From Dirofilaria immitis (lineage: Eukaryota > Nematoda > Chromadorea > Rhabditida > Onchocercidae): a DNA stretch of 64,000 nucleotides. Below the pieces are notes generated by a model. That model saw only the letters and a program-made list of their open reading frames with translations. It was not told the origin of the DNA and ran no database searches. The stretch lies in NCBI GenBank assembly GCA_024305405.1, contig JAKNDB010000107.1:248001-312000 (forward strand). Reading direction: 5' to 3'. Position numbers and translations under genes: made by a program. This document shows, piece by piece, positions 27,465 through 40,722 of this stretch (positions are counted from its first letter, which is position 1; each line of letters opens with the position of its first letter).

Positions 27465-27625
27465 ATGATTACTCGAATCCTAATTATTGTAACTCGTATC
27501 CTGATTATTATAATCCGAATTCTAATTATTATAACTCGAATCCTAACTATTACAACTCGAATCCTAATTATTATAACTCGAATTCTGGTTATTATGAGAT
27601 TGAAAGTATCGGAATGGAATTTTAA
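27465..27625 (+). CDS. Exon encoding Asn/Tyr-rich heptapeptide repeats
   Basis: Following a CTTTCAG acceptor at 27464, one frame reads about 52 residues to TAA at 27623-27625. It contains five to six units of the heptad YYNSNPN (DYSNPNY, YYNPNSN, YYNSNPN twice, YYNSNSG) and ends in YYEIESIGMEF. Several differences between the 21-bp units are third-position C/T changes (AAT/AAC, TAT/TAC), silent in this frame only, which supports real coding. Such Tyr/Asn-rich low-complexity tails occur in extracellular matrix, eggshell/cuticle and prion-like proteins. No upstream exon was identified. A longer frame on the same strand (ITRILIII...) is judged a shadow. Confidence 0.4.
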
Positions 27626-28683
27626 ATTAATTTCATCAAAAATTTAAACATCTGGCAATTTTGACTTTTGAAACTTCCCTTGATCATTTAATATCTTTTT
27701 TTCTTTCTTCATAACAATGATTAATTAAAATTGAAACTTGATAATAATTTTAATAATTGATTGGTTAAAATTTTGTAACTAAAGAAATTAAATGATTATG
27801 AAGGATTGGTGATATTGAATGATAAAAAATGATCTCACTATCATCCGTTATGCTGTTAAATTTCTATAAATGAATAAAAGATGTTTATAACAAATTTCGA
27901 TATAAAATGAAAAGAATTTATTTTGGTCTCTTTTTAATCACTGATCATTGATAATTTTATAATACTCTTTTTTCTTTCACTGATCTTTTTCTGGAACTCT
28001 TTTTTTTTTTAATATTCATCTTATTCATCTCAGCTATGTTAATTTCAGATTAGAATTCTGAAAAAATGCTTAAACTGAAGATTCGGGACTATGTTTATCA
28101 TCAGAAATGATAGGATGATATTCTTGTATGATCATCAATGAAGAAAAAAGTGGGAAAGTTCATAAACTTTCTAGAAGAATTTGAACAACAAGTTTTTTTG
28201 TTCCATGCTTTCCAACTTGTCACGTCCTTATTTCTCGATTCCTTACGCCAGCAACGTTTCGACGAAACTGGTATGCTCTACTTGATATGTTCTATTTATC
28301 AACAATCGTTGCTCATCAAAAAAAAAAAAAAAAAAGAAAGAAAATACCAAAGAATAATAAATGACTTTTCTCCTGAAAATATCATTTCCAATGGCTCTAA
28401 TTTTGTTAATTTATTTTAAGCTTTTATATTTGGTTACATATAAACTTTTAAATTTTATGCTAATATTAGTTTATAGTTTTAATGATAAAAAAGTTATATA
28501 TTATATATTTAAAAATTTTTTGCAATTCATTTAGGTAAAATTTAAAGCAAAATATTTTCCACATGATAGATGATTACTGAATAATACAACTTTTCTAAGA
28601 TTCATTTTCATTTAAATATTGTAACTTTCGTTGAAGATTTCTAACATTTCGATATGTAACCGCTACATTATGCTCTCGAAGAA
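27626..28683. other. Spacer upstream of the GPCR gene
   Basis: Presumed promoter side of the receptor gene. It contains a pure A run at about 28319-28335. A 93-codon frame (28138-28419) starts with ATG but runs through the A tract and has no recognisable domain. Confidence 0.4.
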
Positions 28684-31600
28684 ATGAGGATTCAGGAAGA
28701 ATACATGATGGCAAAAAGTGATGAAGGAATATTTGACTATCCTGGAAACGAAACAATAGAAGAGAAGAGTATACAGGCAGATGACTCAATTCAAATGAAA
28801 TGCTATGAATCGGACAACTTTCAAATTTTTCAGAAAACGGCAAGTTTTAGAATTCTTTTGAATAACAATAATAACTCACCTACAGTGTATCTCATGTAAC
28901 CTAAGGGAAACTTAACTGCTCGCTCTACCCTTAATGCTCTCGTCAATACTTCCAGAAATCGGAAAATTTAGTTATCAATGGTTTATATAATTTGTTTTCC
29001 TGAAGTTAATTCCAGGATTCAAATAGAAATCTGGCATTCATTCTAACTATGTCATCATGAAATCTTATTATCAATTTTTGAAGGAAAGTTGTTTGCATAA
29101 TTTATAGGTAGACGATCTATTATTAGCAGCAAGTATTGCAGCGACTATTTTCAATGTTTTGGTAATTTTCTGTGCTATGAAATTATTTCGACGAAGTGGC
29201 GATACGATGCATTTATTCATTATCAGTATGACTGTTGGTGACCTATTACTTACAGGTAACTGATTCAATCGTTTCAAGAATGATTAAGTGCGTAGCAATG
29301 ATAGTACTTAAGTTGAGTTAGGAATTTGAAATCAGAAATTTCGAAAATTATTTAAGAAGCAAATTCAAAGTTAAAAGTTAAACGCAATCTAAATTCTATC
29401 ATCAACTTCAATATCAACGCAGTTTCAATAATTGGATATTTGAGAGAAACAAAAGCTGAATGGTATATAAGAAGAATTCGATGGAAATCAACGCTGTTAC
29501 CTAAAAATAAACATGAAGATGAAGGAAGGAATTAAAAATGAATTATACTTCATATCAGCTATTGGAATTGATTTTACTTTTCTATCATTCATAGCTAATT
29601 GCAAAAATAAACAAATTTTTTGAAATTGTAAGCTAAATATTAATAGTTAAAATCAAATTCAATTTTTAGTATTTTGTCATCCAAACGAATTTCTAATTCG
29701 CAAACACGAATTATTACGACATATACGTCTGTGTGCTATAACACATTTCTGCAACTGGTTAGGTTTGGCAGTATCAGGTTTGTCGTTAACAATGCTCAAT
29801 CTTGATAAGCTTATCTATTTTCAATGGCCACTAAATTACGATCGTGCTATGTCAAAAAAGCGTGCTTCCGTTTTATGCATTTTTATTTGGACCATCTCAA
29901 TAGGGTAAGCTTTAATTTTTTTGCATACGAATTTTTTTTTATAAAATTTTAATCGTTTAAAAATGTTGCTTATATTTTGGAAAATATTTTTAATCAATTT
30001 TTGTTTTTTTCTTTTTTCGGAAAATAAATGTTTCTATCAGTTTTCTCTTAAATAACTCATAAATATATAAACTATTTTAAATTATACAAAAATATGCGAT
30101 ATTATATTCGTATTTCCAATAAACAATATATATCAACAATATTTTTTGATAAGATAAGAATGATCAATTTATTATCATATTATAAGATATAAATGGCATT
30201 CCAGATATGTAACATGGGTTTGGGTATTTAATGTCGTTTATATCGGTAAAAATTGCAATTTGCAGGTGAGTATTTATAAAATTCATTATTTTTATCACTA
30301 ATTATCTATGAATGAACAATTCTTAATTTTTGAATATTCAATTTGTATAAGCTCTATAATTTATTAGCGAATATTTTCTCTGATAATATTTCACTGATTA
30401 TTATGATAATTTTAATGCAAATCATCGTATTCAACAGAACTCGTAACGATCTGTCGAGAAAAAACCAAAACTAATTTTACAAAATAATTTTATATAAATA
30501 AAGATATCTTCAACATTTGGTAAATCAATTTGCATATATTCTAAAAATAAGTTTACATTCAGTAATAAAAATGTATTATGTTATTTAATGCTTATATCAT
30601 GATGTATCACAATGTACTACCTACTATCCATTTCATGCCTTTGCATTCAGTTAAATAGTATCAGCATGTTCCTTCCAGAAACGGATCCTTTCTCCTAGAG
30701 TGATTATAAAAAAAACCCCGTCCTAAAACTCTTTATAATCAATTATAAGAAGTGCATAATAAGTACTGGGCTGGACTATGAGAAATCCACAACAAATAGA
30801 ATCTTCATGGATGACATTGAAGTTTTATAATTTGTACAATACTTAATATATATGTTATATTTTAAAACCATTCAGCAAATCGATTCAACATTTTATATTT
30901 TTTAAAAAAATAGAAAATAATAATTTGTTACAGATGGCCAGTGATCAAATGTATTTTTACGATATATTCATGGTTACTTATTGTGTCCTGCCAGTAACTT
31001 CATCTCTAATCGTTAGTGGTTATTTATATCAACTTACCCGTGAAAAACGTCATAGTGCAGTTTCGATTGGACAATCGCTAAAGTTTAAAAATAAAGTTAG
31101 ATCATTTAAATTTAAAATAGAAATATACTTTCACAACTTCTCTTAATTATCTAATCATTTAAGAGAAATTCTTACATTAAAATCTTTTAAATTTTTAAAT
31201 TCCATATTTTTGCAGCTTATAAAAGAAAATAATTTTAATCACGCATACGAATATTTTTATCTCATTTTATTATTTCAAAAAAAAAAATGAAAAAAAAACG
31301 GATACCTTATTTTTGCTATTTCAAAAGAATAAATGAAGCCAACGATTCTGATATCTAATTTCTCTTATAATTACGAATCTTTAATAGCTGTTATTTGAGA
31401 AGTAAACAATAAATAATGAGAATTTTTGATTCGCTTCTTCTAATTTCATCTACTATATATATCTATCTTTTCTTTTGTGATTTTTATTTTCAACAAATGA
31501 AAATAAAATAAAAAGTGATAGAAAAATAGAATAGAAACAAAAATGTTATATTGTTATATGTAGATGAAATCATTGGTATTTATATTTGCAACAACAGCAT

Positions 31601-32395
31601 GGACATCATTCAGTTTATTACCATATCGCGTTTTCAACATTTGTCGAGATGCATTTATTTGAATGGAATACTTTAGATTGCGATACACAGTCTAAAGTTA
31701 ATTGGCTTGCTTATGTATTGCTTTATCTTCTTTTCTTGAATCCGGTTAGCTTTTTTCTCACAATTGAAATAAAGATTATAATTAGAATTATAAGGATTAT
31801 GTGATATTTTGTAAATAAAGATTAGAATTATCAGAATTATGTGATATTTTGTAAAATATACAACTCTCTTTGTTAACGGCATTTAAAATCGATTATTCTC
31901 AACTTTTCTTTTTACTTATTTGTTACGGATAATCATTTTGTATGAATTTAATATTCTTCCATACCTTTTTAGATAATTAATCCGTTGATAACCGCACTAA
32001 TATATGCACCGTATCGAGTAACATTGAGACGATTTTTATTCAGCATTCCTCATAGAAATCGTTCATTACATAGCTATCGTGAGAATCAAACTAATTTAAG
32101 GTATTCATGCTGCAAAATTCATTTTCATATAACATAATCACTAAATTGAATCGATCAAATGTTAACTGATATTATTTTAATAAACATTCTTATTCTTAAT
32201 TTACCTTAAAGTATTTTTGAGAATTTTTTTAAAAATTTATCTCAATCTTACTCTCTCTAATTCATTTTGTTTCATATATTATCGACTTACAGCTATACAT
32301 GTGTTTCTAATAGACGATCTCGAGGATATCATGAATCAGATGTAACTTTGGATCATGAAATGATGAACTTAAAACAAAAGCTGAAAGTCGAATAA
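28684..32395 (+). CDS. Orphan rhodopsin-type G-protein-coupled receptor
   Basis: Eight exons: 28684-28843, 29112-29255, 29670-29904, 30205-30265, 30934-31095, 31564-31744, 31973-32100 and 32293-32395. The N-terminus is acidic, with an NET glycosylation site. TM1-TM2 give AASIAATIFNVLVIFCAM and FIISMTVGDLLLT (conserved Asp). TM3 starts with RLCAITHF (disulfide Cys) and ends LDKLIYFQWPLNY, a variant in place of DRY. TM4 is CIFIWTISIGYVTWVWVF, with KNCNLQ supplying the loop-2 Cys. TM6 ends TAWTSFSLLPYR and TM7 is NPIINPLITALIY, an NPxxY variant. The basic C-tail ends in KQKLKVE. It presumably signals at the neuronal or intestinal plasma membrane; the ligand is unknown. Exon 6 has one extra base (TTT at 31658-31660): its length of 181 bp fits the phase only as 180. 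Confidence 0.8.
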
Positions 32396-33171
32396 ATAAC
32401 AATACTGCTAGTGAAAGCTCATAGAATTTCAAGATTCACATCTGCACAGCATAATCAATGATAGCAACAACGACGGTGATTTTATAATGTAGTCGAGAGT
32501 TAAAAGGATTAGAAGAGAAGATGAAAAAAATTAACCCTAGCTATAGCAATTCATATAATAATCTATGATATAAAATTCTTCATCGAAGAGAACAGAATTT
32601 AATCGGTAAATTTTATTTCAGAAAGTTTTCTAAGATCATGAAAAATAGATGTAACTGTTCGTGAATAGCTTTTTTTTTATCTTTCTTCCAATTCTTAGTT
32701 ACTTCATAGAATTAGTAAACAAATATGGAATTGATTACTTTTCATTTTTTTAGATTAATTCCTAAATAAGTTTCACGTACATATCTTCTCCATCTGACAA
32801 ATAGCGAATTGTTAAAGCTATTATTTATGGAATACTTTTTCCTCTCACTTTTATCACAAACAATCAATGTATATCAGTAAAATTTGATTTTTATCATAAT
32901 TTATTATATTTATATGTTATTATGTTATGTTACATTAGTTGATACGGGTTAAGCGGATATATCTTACCGCCGAATGTTTATTATATTTATTTGCTGAATT
33001 ATTGATCCATTAGCTATGCAATGTTTATTCAATCAATAAAAGTTTTAATAAATATTTCTTATTAAATATCTTCTCAATGAAAAAATTCAAAATTCATTTC
33101 AAAAATTAAACATCAAAATTTTCACAAAAATATAGAAAATATATAAGAAAGGAATCAGAGGCATTCATAAA
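32396..33171. other. 3' flank of the GPCR gene
   Basis: AT-rich, presumably 3'UTR and intergenic. An AATAAA at 33035-33040 could serve as a poly(A) signal. No gene recognised. Confidence 0.4.
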
Positions 33172-33812
33172 CTATGACATCGATTTCTCTTCAACCGGCA
33201 CAAGTTCATTCAAACGACCACAGTGATAAACACTAATCAATTATTCGATCGTTCAGTATGCGATAAGTTAAATCAATTGTCCCTTCATAGAGTTCTGTTA
33301 CATGATAATCCAAATATGTTTCTCCCTTTTTGAAAAGTCCGGTAATTATCTTGGCCGTAACAATCGGTACTCATATTTAAAATGAAATTAAAATGAAGAA
33401 CTATATGCTATTCGCTTTAAAGTTCTATCACAAACGACATGTTCAACCATTCTATCACAAACGATACGTTCAGTCATTCTATCACATACAGTACGTTATT
33501 TTTCCTGCATATACTATTTTGGACTTGAGCACAGAAGGACGACAATAGATATGATAAAGAAAATAATTACTGAATTTAAATCCATTTGCTATAAAATGTA
33601 AAATTTCATTTCCTACATCTCTCCGTTCCCACTCGATTGATTCAGCTGAAGTTGGAAGGATAATTTCATATAAACCATATCAATAGTGATATATCGAAAT
33701 GCAAAAATGGAATGTATTTTTAGAACAGGGATAATCTAGAGTTTTGGACAAGAATTTAGTATGGTTTCTCGAATGTTGTGTTATTAAAGGTGAGATGATT
33801 CGTGGGTAATCA
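33172..33812 (-). pseudogene. Frame-disrupted gene of unrecognised family
   Basis: The minus strand carries consecutive blocks of convincing protein sequence in shifting frames. One block contains HTKFLSKTLDYPCSKNTF. After an in-frame TGA comes ESIEWERRDVGNEILHFIA and YHIYCRPSVLKSKIVYAGK. Next come 9-residue repeats MTERIVCDR/MVEHVVCDR (27-bp DNA units at 33423-33502). Then VPIVTAKIITGLFKKGETY and DLTYRILNDRIID, and finally VYHCGRLNELVPVEEK before TAG at 33172-33174. At least three breaks separate them. Given the one-base indels in other genes here it may be a live multi-exon gene with consensus errors, or a true pseudogene. The KGETY...TYRILNDR...CG pattern is reminiscent of ML (MD-2-like lipid-binding) domains, but only weakly. 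Confidence 0.45.
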
Positions 33813-34125
33813 TAACTTCATAATTGAGATGAACAATTAGAACAGAAAGAAAATCAAAGAGTTTACAGTGTTTTAATCAAAAAGAAAAAATTTGAAATGC
33901 ATATAATCTTGAAGATCAGGAAATAATATTTTGACCTTTTTTTTTCAGGTTTGCCTTTTGAAAGCTGAAACCAACTTCATGAAATTTGTTTTATCGAAAG
34001 TTTCCGGTGCGTTTTTCAAGGAGAACTTGATCCAGCAATTGTTGTAATCACAGGTTTCTGATAGCTTTTTGAAAAACAATTTCCGAGTGAATTTGCACGA
34101 AAGAGTCTGCACATAAGCTTTTGTA

Positions 34126-36845
34126 ATGATTCGGAAAACACACGTGCTGTGGAAAGGCATATCACCAGCTATATTTTCTGAGGTGGGATTCCAAGCTGCT
34201 AATAGGTGCAAATATTTGTGGAATTCAATGAAAGTAGGTTCTTTTTGATCGGGATAAACATTAATCAGTATTTTTTTCTAAAATTTCAGAGAGATTACTT
34301 TAGATCTGGAGATGTTTTTCGCCCTATCTCTTAACTTTCTTATCTTTTCTTTTTATTTGATGTTGGAGTAATTTCTTTCTTTTTGGATTCCAAGGAAAAT
34401 CATTTCTGCAGTTGTTCTTGACATGCCTTCATATTTCTCTCGTCACTTGAGAATCTAAATCAAATTATTATTGGCTTGCGCAATTATATAAAATTTATAT
34501 GAAAATTTATTTTTGAATTTTTTTCCTTATAAGAAGGATATTGGTTTGTTTTGCCTGCGAATTGTTGCACTTTTCAGGTGCCTACCAGATGGTGTTCTAA
34601 TGAACCAATTTTCAAAGTTCATAAAAAATTCTGTGGGATGAGTCATTTGAACAGCAAGCGCGCAGTGAACCAGAAACATCGTCTTCGCTTCAAACAGTTG
34701 AGGTTATTCGATTATTATTGATACCTTAGTGTGGTATTCATGGTTTTTCGATCTATAGAGTTTTCATAGGAGAAAGAATAATATATTTCACTGCATTATT
34801 ATTTTAATAATCATTGAACGAATTCTTGTCCACAGAAAAACATTGTGAATAATTGCACGTCTCTTCCGATTAGATTTATTGAATAGTAATTACGATATAA
34901 ATATTGTTTATTCTATAGCTACTGCAGGAAGATAAGTGTGAAGATTTATTGGATTTGAATAACACCGAACCAAAAACTCTCGCAGATGCAACTATTTTAA
35001 ATCAATTGCGCATCAAAAAAATAAGCGAAAGGTTGCAAAATTTTGATGAGCAGACAAAGCATGAACATTTTTTCAAAAATTCAGTGAAAAATTGAGTTTG
35101 AAATTGGAATTGAGGAAGGCACGATCACTGCGACCTCAAGATCAAGTTACATATACGAAGGAAATGCTGATGGTAACTTTTCCTTCATCTCTGTATTTAA
35201 AATTTTCGCTACATGAAATCAAAACATTTTTGTATTTGAAGTTGGTTAAGGAGAATTATTCTTATTAAAGAAGAATCAGAAAAGAGTGGGAATTTCTCTT
35301 CTGATCTCACACATGAAATGGAACTTTTCCTAAAAGTTAACTTTTGTCAAAAGTTACCTTTTACTGTCACCAGAGCACTGCTCCCAAAGTCGTATTTCAG
35401 TCGACTCACGTGACAAGAGAAATTTATGTAGTTTTAAAAAACTTTGTGATATCTGAATAGGACTGTTCTTTTATTTTTGCTTATGTTTTATTCTAAGTTT
35501 TTTTTTACTGTTAAATAATCATCCGCTACAATTCTTAGAATTTGAATCGTTCCGCTTCATATCTCTATTTCGATTGTGCCAATCGATTTCCATATTTGAA
35601 GCTATGTACTGGTAAGTTTGTTCGTTTGTTTCTAACTTCATCGAAGTTTTCAAGTCTTCATTTTTTAAAAACTGTTGTTTTTCCATCTGTTTTAAGGATA
35701 GCAGTAATAAATGCTATTATTATCAAATTACTTATTTTGTTACAGCTCTTTGCTTACCAGACTATCTTTCAACATGGTATAAGCTTACCCTGATGCATAC
35801 CTGGTTAGTTCATTTCATACTCTCATTCTTTGTATTACAGAATTTTGCTTATTTATCAAATTTTTTTATTTGTGTAATTTCTTCTTTTTCTGCTTCTATT
35901 TTTTATTTTCTCTATTTTCTACTTATTTTTTTTTGAGTTATTTTCAAGGACTGATTATTTTCTCTATTTTTACTTATTTTTTTGAGTTATTTTCGAGGAT
36001 TGATTATTTACAGGATGTTGCTTGTTCGCCTACAGTCCGTGTTAGAGGCAGCAGCTTTTATCAGAATTAGAAACAGTATTATCGAAATTATGTTTGATGA
36101 TATTGATAAACGTCTAAGAATTGTCTCGGTATTTTTTCATGATTCCGAGTACATAAAATTTTGTGCAACGCAAACATTTCTTTGATTTTTACTCCACTGA
36201 AATTCTAGGTATTTTCGTAAGCTTTGCAGGAAGAAATGCATGAAATGTTGTACCATAAAAGGACAAACGTCGTATGGCTGGTTTGTACATACAGACATTC
36301 TTCGAATATGATGAGGTTTAATATATTGCCATAATCTTTTACATTTCTAATTTATTGGTTATAGGAATTGCCAATTTTTATTTTTCTACTTTTATACAAA
36401 GTGATTCAGTGATTATTTAGGGATTCTTATCTGAAGATACTGCATTAGCTGGTGCTTTGTGGCGCAATCTTTATATGCAGCGATCTGTAGATCCAGTATA
36501 CCTCAATCGGGCAGTACATTATGTGCGCGGAACGGTTTGTTTCAGCTTAAATAAAATCAAATTTTGATATAACCAAGTTCACGGAGAGTTTTCTCGAGTT
36601 CTAAAAAAGTCGCTTAAGATATTTTAGAAACAGAGAATTAAAACGCAAATAATGGATACGATGCATAATTATGTATAAATTTTCAGATGGCATACTTGGA
36701 TAGTCTCAGCCTGGAGGAGATCCTTTTACAAGGTATCAAGAACTGGAAAATTGCAAATCCAGATAAAAAACTCAGTGATAAAAATGTTTTTGAAATGGCT
36801 GAGAATGTGGCTCATTCTTTAATGAAGCAAAGATTTAAACATTGA
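34126..36845 (+). CDS. UQCC1: Ubiquinol-cytochrome c reductase complex assembly factor 1 (UQCC1/CBP3 homologue)
   Basis: The conserved C-terminal exons are clear: 35539-35611, 35746-35803, 36014-36128, 36230-36315, 36421-36534 and 36687-36845. They encode YFDCANRFPYLKL, the LPDYLSTWYKLTLMHTWM block, IMFDDIDKRLRIV, EYDEGFLSEDTALAGALWRN and YLDSLSLEEILLQGIKNW, all in UQCC1 order. The family is a mitochondrial chaperone for cytochrome b and complex III assembly. Upstream, 34126-34233 (a basic, presequence-like start MIRKTHVLWKGISP), 34578-34702, 34919-35172 and a tentative exon near 35240-35410 join in compatible phase and probably form the N-terminus, though they could be separate. Frame faults: A6 at 34623-34628 and T6 at 35068-35073 each lack a base, while A4 at 36257-36260 and position 36303 each carry a surplus base. 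The 86-bp exon fits only as 84. AATAAA at 37047-37052 is a candidate poly(A) signal. Confidence 0.75.
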
Positions 36846-39800
36846 AATAGAATTATTATTTTCTCAATTGTAGTCATGCAACAATTATTTTCTCCAATGC
36901 AGTCATAAATTCAATTTTCGAATGAAATATCTTCTTTTCACTTTTTTTCCTCTCGTCAGATTTTTATTTTTCATAAAAATTGAAGAAAAATGAAAACTTT
37001 CATCATGCTTATGCTAAAAATTATTCACTCGTGCCTTATTTCGCGCAATAAAATATGCGCGATGCAAGTTGAAAATATTTTAAGTTGTAGATATCTCTTC
37101 TCTTAATATTTGGAATGTTTATTTCATAATTTTATATTTTGATTCTGATACTTGTGAGTTGCAATTCACGTAAGATGTTGCTACCAATTTGATAATAACG
37201 CTGTTTAGTTTAAATTAATTGCTTATCAAGGATGAGAACTGTACAATCTTCATATCAAATTCTTTTTGCTGTGGTAAAAATGTGGTTCTGTAAAGAGACG
37301 GAATTAATTAAACAAAAGATAGAATAAATCATGTAGGTTTCAGATTTGGCAAAGTTCTGCTAATCAGATTACCGCTTACTCTTAAGTTATACTTTTAAAA
37401 ATAATGTGGCCTGTTTCGATTTTATTAAATCTTTCTCATTCTTGTGCAACGCAGTGTTTAGATAAAGGATGCAGAGAAGATGCAATTTGAAATAAAGAAT
37501 TGAATTCGAGAGCTTAGTATATTTTATAATTTCTTTACTTCAAAACTAGTTTTTTGAATTTCAGTCTTATTTTTATTAAGAAAAGAATATATAGCCGCAT
37601 TTTCTTGTCTTCATCGTTTTTTGTGATTGAGCATAGATGTATTCCAAAATATGAAGATAGCATATTGAATGAAAGATGTCATAAAAGATAACATGAAGAT
37701 TGTGTATAAATCCGAAAGATAATCAAGTTCTTAGATTTATAGCTTGCAAGAAAAAATAAAAAAGGAAAAGAAATGAGAAGTTATCTTTTTGCTTTTTTAT
37801 TTACTTGTGTAACGAATGATGAAATTTTTGATAAAATTTTTTTGATATAAACTGGAGGGGTTGTAACTATAAAAAGTTATGGAAATCCAATTTTCCATAC
37901 GCAAACAATGGATAATATATCTTCGTTGCTAAATTAGGTGCATTATTATCAGCAAATTTTTTTGCTTTACTAAGTTTTCAAATAAAATTAGGTTTCTAAA
38001 TGAAATTAGCATAACTAAGTTTGTACGATTTTTGGCTTCATATTTATAATTTCATTTTATCTCATTCTATATTTCATTTGAAAACATGGGTTGAAATATG
38101 GAAAAATTATGTTGAGCATTACAAGAGAAATCGAATAATTAAATTTTTCAAATTTATGGAAGATTGAAGGAAGTTAACTTGTCAAAGATTAGAAGATGAT
38201 TTGGTTTGAGTTTATCTGTTTTGATCATAGTTATCGTTTTTTTATATTCTTTGATATGTACTATGCATATTATCATTATTATCATAACTATGATATTACG
38301 ATTGCATAAGATCAAATAATTTAATTTCATATGCCGATCGTTGGTTGTTAGTGCAAATTTCAAACTGATTATTTGTTTACTTTGCTTAAAATTGTAGTTC
38401 TTAATTGAATGAATTTCTCCTTCTGCTTCACACAGTTTTTTAATCAATCGTAAAATCATATATAAATGTTAAGTGAGCTTATCAATATATAAATTTGAAT
38501 TTCAAAATATAAAGCAAAATTTTCAGAAGATTATTGATAAAATAAAAAAAAAAAACGAAATCTCCAAGGAATAGCTATGATATTTTAAACGTGTTACTCA
38601 TCATTATGCATTGCTTAATCGTTCATCTAATTTTACAACGATCGTCTTTTTTTTTTTTTTTATTAGAACTTTGTATCATCGATATGATATGATAGCAATA
38701 TCTCAAAATTCCCATAATTTCCTATGAAAACTTCAAATGAAATATATTAGCAATAGATATTTTCATTTTGAACAATCGTTCATTATTTATTTGGTTCATC
38801 ATTTTGATTTCATTTAACATCAAATAAATTTTCCTCATCTTTTTTTTCACTACATCAATTTTATTATAACAAATATATCTCTCTTCATATCTCATATATA
38901 TATATATATATTTTCATTTATTCGAATCATCTTTCTATCTTAACACTAACAATTTTTTTTTTTTATCTGTAACTTCTATTCCTTTAAAGATAGTTTTAAT
39001 CGTTGTATTAGTAAATTGTTATAATTGGTTATCGCAATTATTTTAAATGGTATTAAGAGTAATACTTTTGATTTTTATGATACTATTATGATTATGAGTA
39101 TGAAAAATGATATCAGTAGTCATCATCATCATCTTCTATTTGCTACTTATCATTTGTTAAGAATTGATTAATTAATTACCAAATAAAAGAGGTTTTTAGA
39201 ACATATAACACAATCAAATACGATTATCATTAATCATATTTTAGAATTCTTTTCAATTTTTTATTCATTTCAAGTATTAAAAATCAATCGATAATACTAT
39301 TTTAAAGCATTATATATTTTAGAAGATACACTTGATCATCACACTTATTAAATCTAAAAATCTACATTTATCAATTCCAATGTGTTTTTTTCTCGATGAA
39401 AAAGTTTGAACTGCAACTGCATATCTGTCGTATTGAATCATATTCTAGTTGAAATCTTTTCCTTATTGCATTATCTTGAATTATATTATAAAAAATTTTT
39501 CAAATGTAAGCTTTCGAGAATTACCAATTTCGAGAGTTGCGAAAAAGACTAATGGAAATTAAATTGTTCTAAAATTTCATCGAAATAAATATAAATGAAA
39601 GAAAGATTTGGCATTTCCATCCATTAAAATGGCTAATTGAGCCATAAATGAAAAATGAAAATATTATCTTATATTTAATTTTCGAAATGATCTTATCATT
39701 TATCTTCCATTTTTATTTGCATATTGATTTATTCATTCATGCTCTTATCAGTTTTAAACAATTCTTTACAGTAAACTAGTCGATTGATTATTTATGATGA

Positions 39801-40613
39801 CAAATTTATTTTTTATCAGCTTTTTATCTGGATAATTTGATGATCTGAGAATCAGAATCTCATATATAGTCCTATTTTGAATTGCAAATGATTTTGAATT
39901 TTTTGGATTGAAAAATTTATTTACAGAACTAATTTAAGATTTAATTAATTAAATATATTTAAGTACTAATGACAATGCAAAAAAAAGTGGAATCTGAAAC
40001 TTGCTATCGTTGCTTCTGCTTATGTATATGAAATTAGAATCATATGGAAAAATTCCGGAATTAATTAATTAGATTTTTCTAGCTGATTTTCCCAGACTAA
40101 TTAATTAGTTGGAGAATACAATATAAAGCAATATTATCAGATGCTAACTTATGCTATTTCTATCAATTACATATTTCATACTTTAATAGTTCAGCAAATC
40201 TTTTTTAATGAATAAATATGCGAAAGCTATTTTCGATATCAACAAGAATGATTTCGATATCACCAAGAATGATTAAACTTAATGTTTTTTTAGTCTATAG
40301 AAGATAAAGAAGATGTGATAAATCAAGTTTAAAGGTATAAATATCTGATAATAATTTTAATTTATCGATTGCTTTTCTTTCAACAAATATTCCAAATAAT
40401 ATTTCAACATTTTATGAATATTTTATTCGAATTATTTTGCTTATATTTTTTAACTAAATCATAATATTATACTGAAAATAATTAAAAAATATTCGAAAAA
40501 TTATTATGTGTTTAGAATCTTATTCATTAAATAGATATGTTATGAAAATTAATATCATGATAAATATAAGATGTATATTCATTATTTTATCATATTTTTG
40601 AATGGATAAATTG

Positions 40614-40722
40614 TTGTTATATTCATATCAATAATAATTATCAACTGAATTATTGTTATATTCATATCAATAATAATTATCAACTGAATTATTGTTATAT
40701 TCATATCAATAATAATTATCAA
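40614..40722. repeat. 39-bp minisatellite, about 3 copies
   Basis: TTGTTATATTCATATCAATA plus ATAATTATCAACTGAATTA is repeated without change. Confidence 0.85.

Noticed and set aside
27426..27647. Hydrophobic ITRILIII repeat frame
   Set aside because: The alternative frame over the same repeats has synonymous third-base variation and a splice acceptor; this one looks like its shadow.
28138..28419. 93-codon frame with ATG upstream of the GPCR
   Set aside because: Reads through a long pure A tract into poly-Lys and has no recognisable domain; kept only as a remote possibility.
33945..34211. 88-codon minus-strand frame
   Set aside because: The plus strand of the same DNA gives a presequence-like start and a donor in the correct phase for UQCC1, a better explanation.
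38154..38459. 101-codon minus-strand frame with ATG
   Set aside because: No splice or domain support; Ile/Lys-rich as expected by chance.
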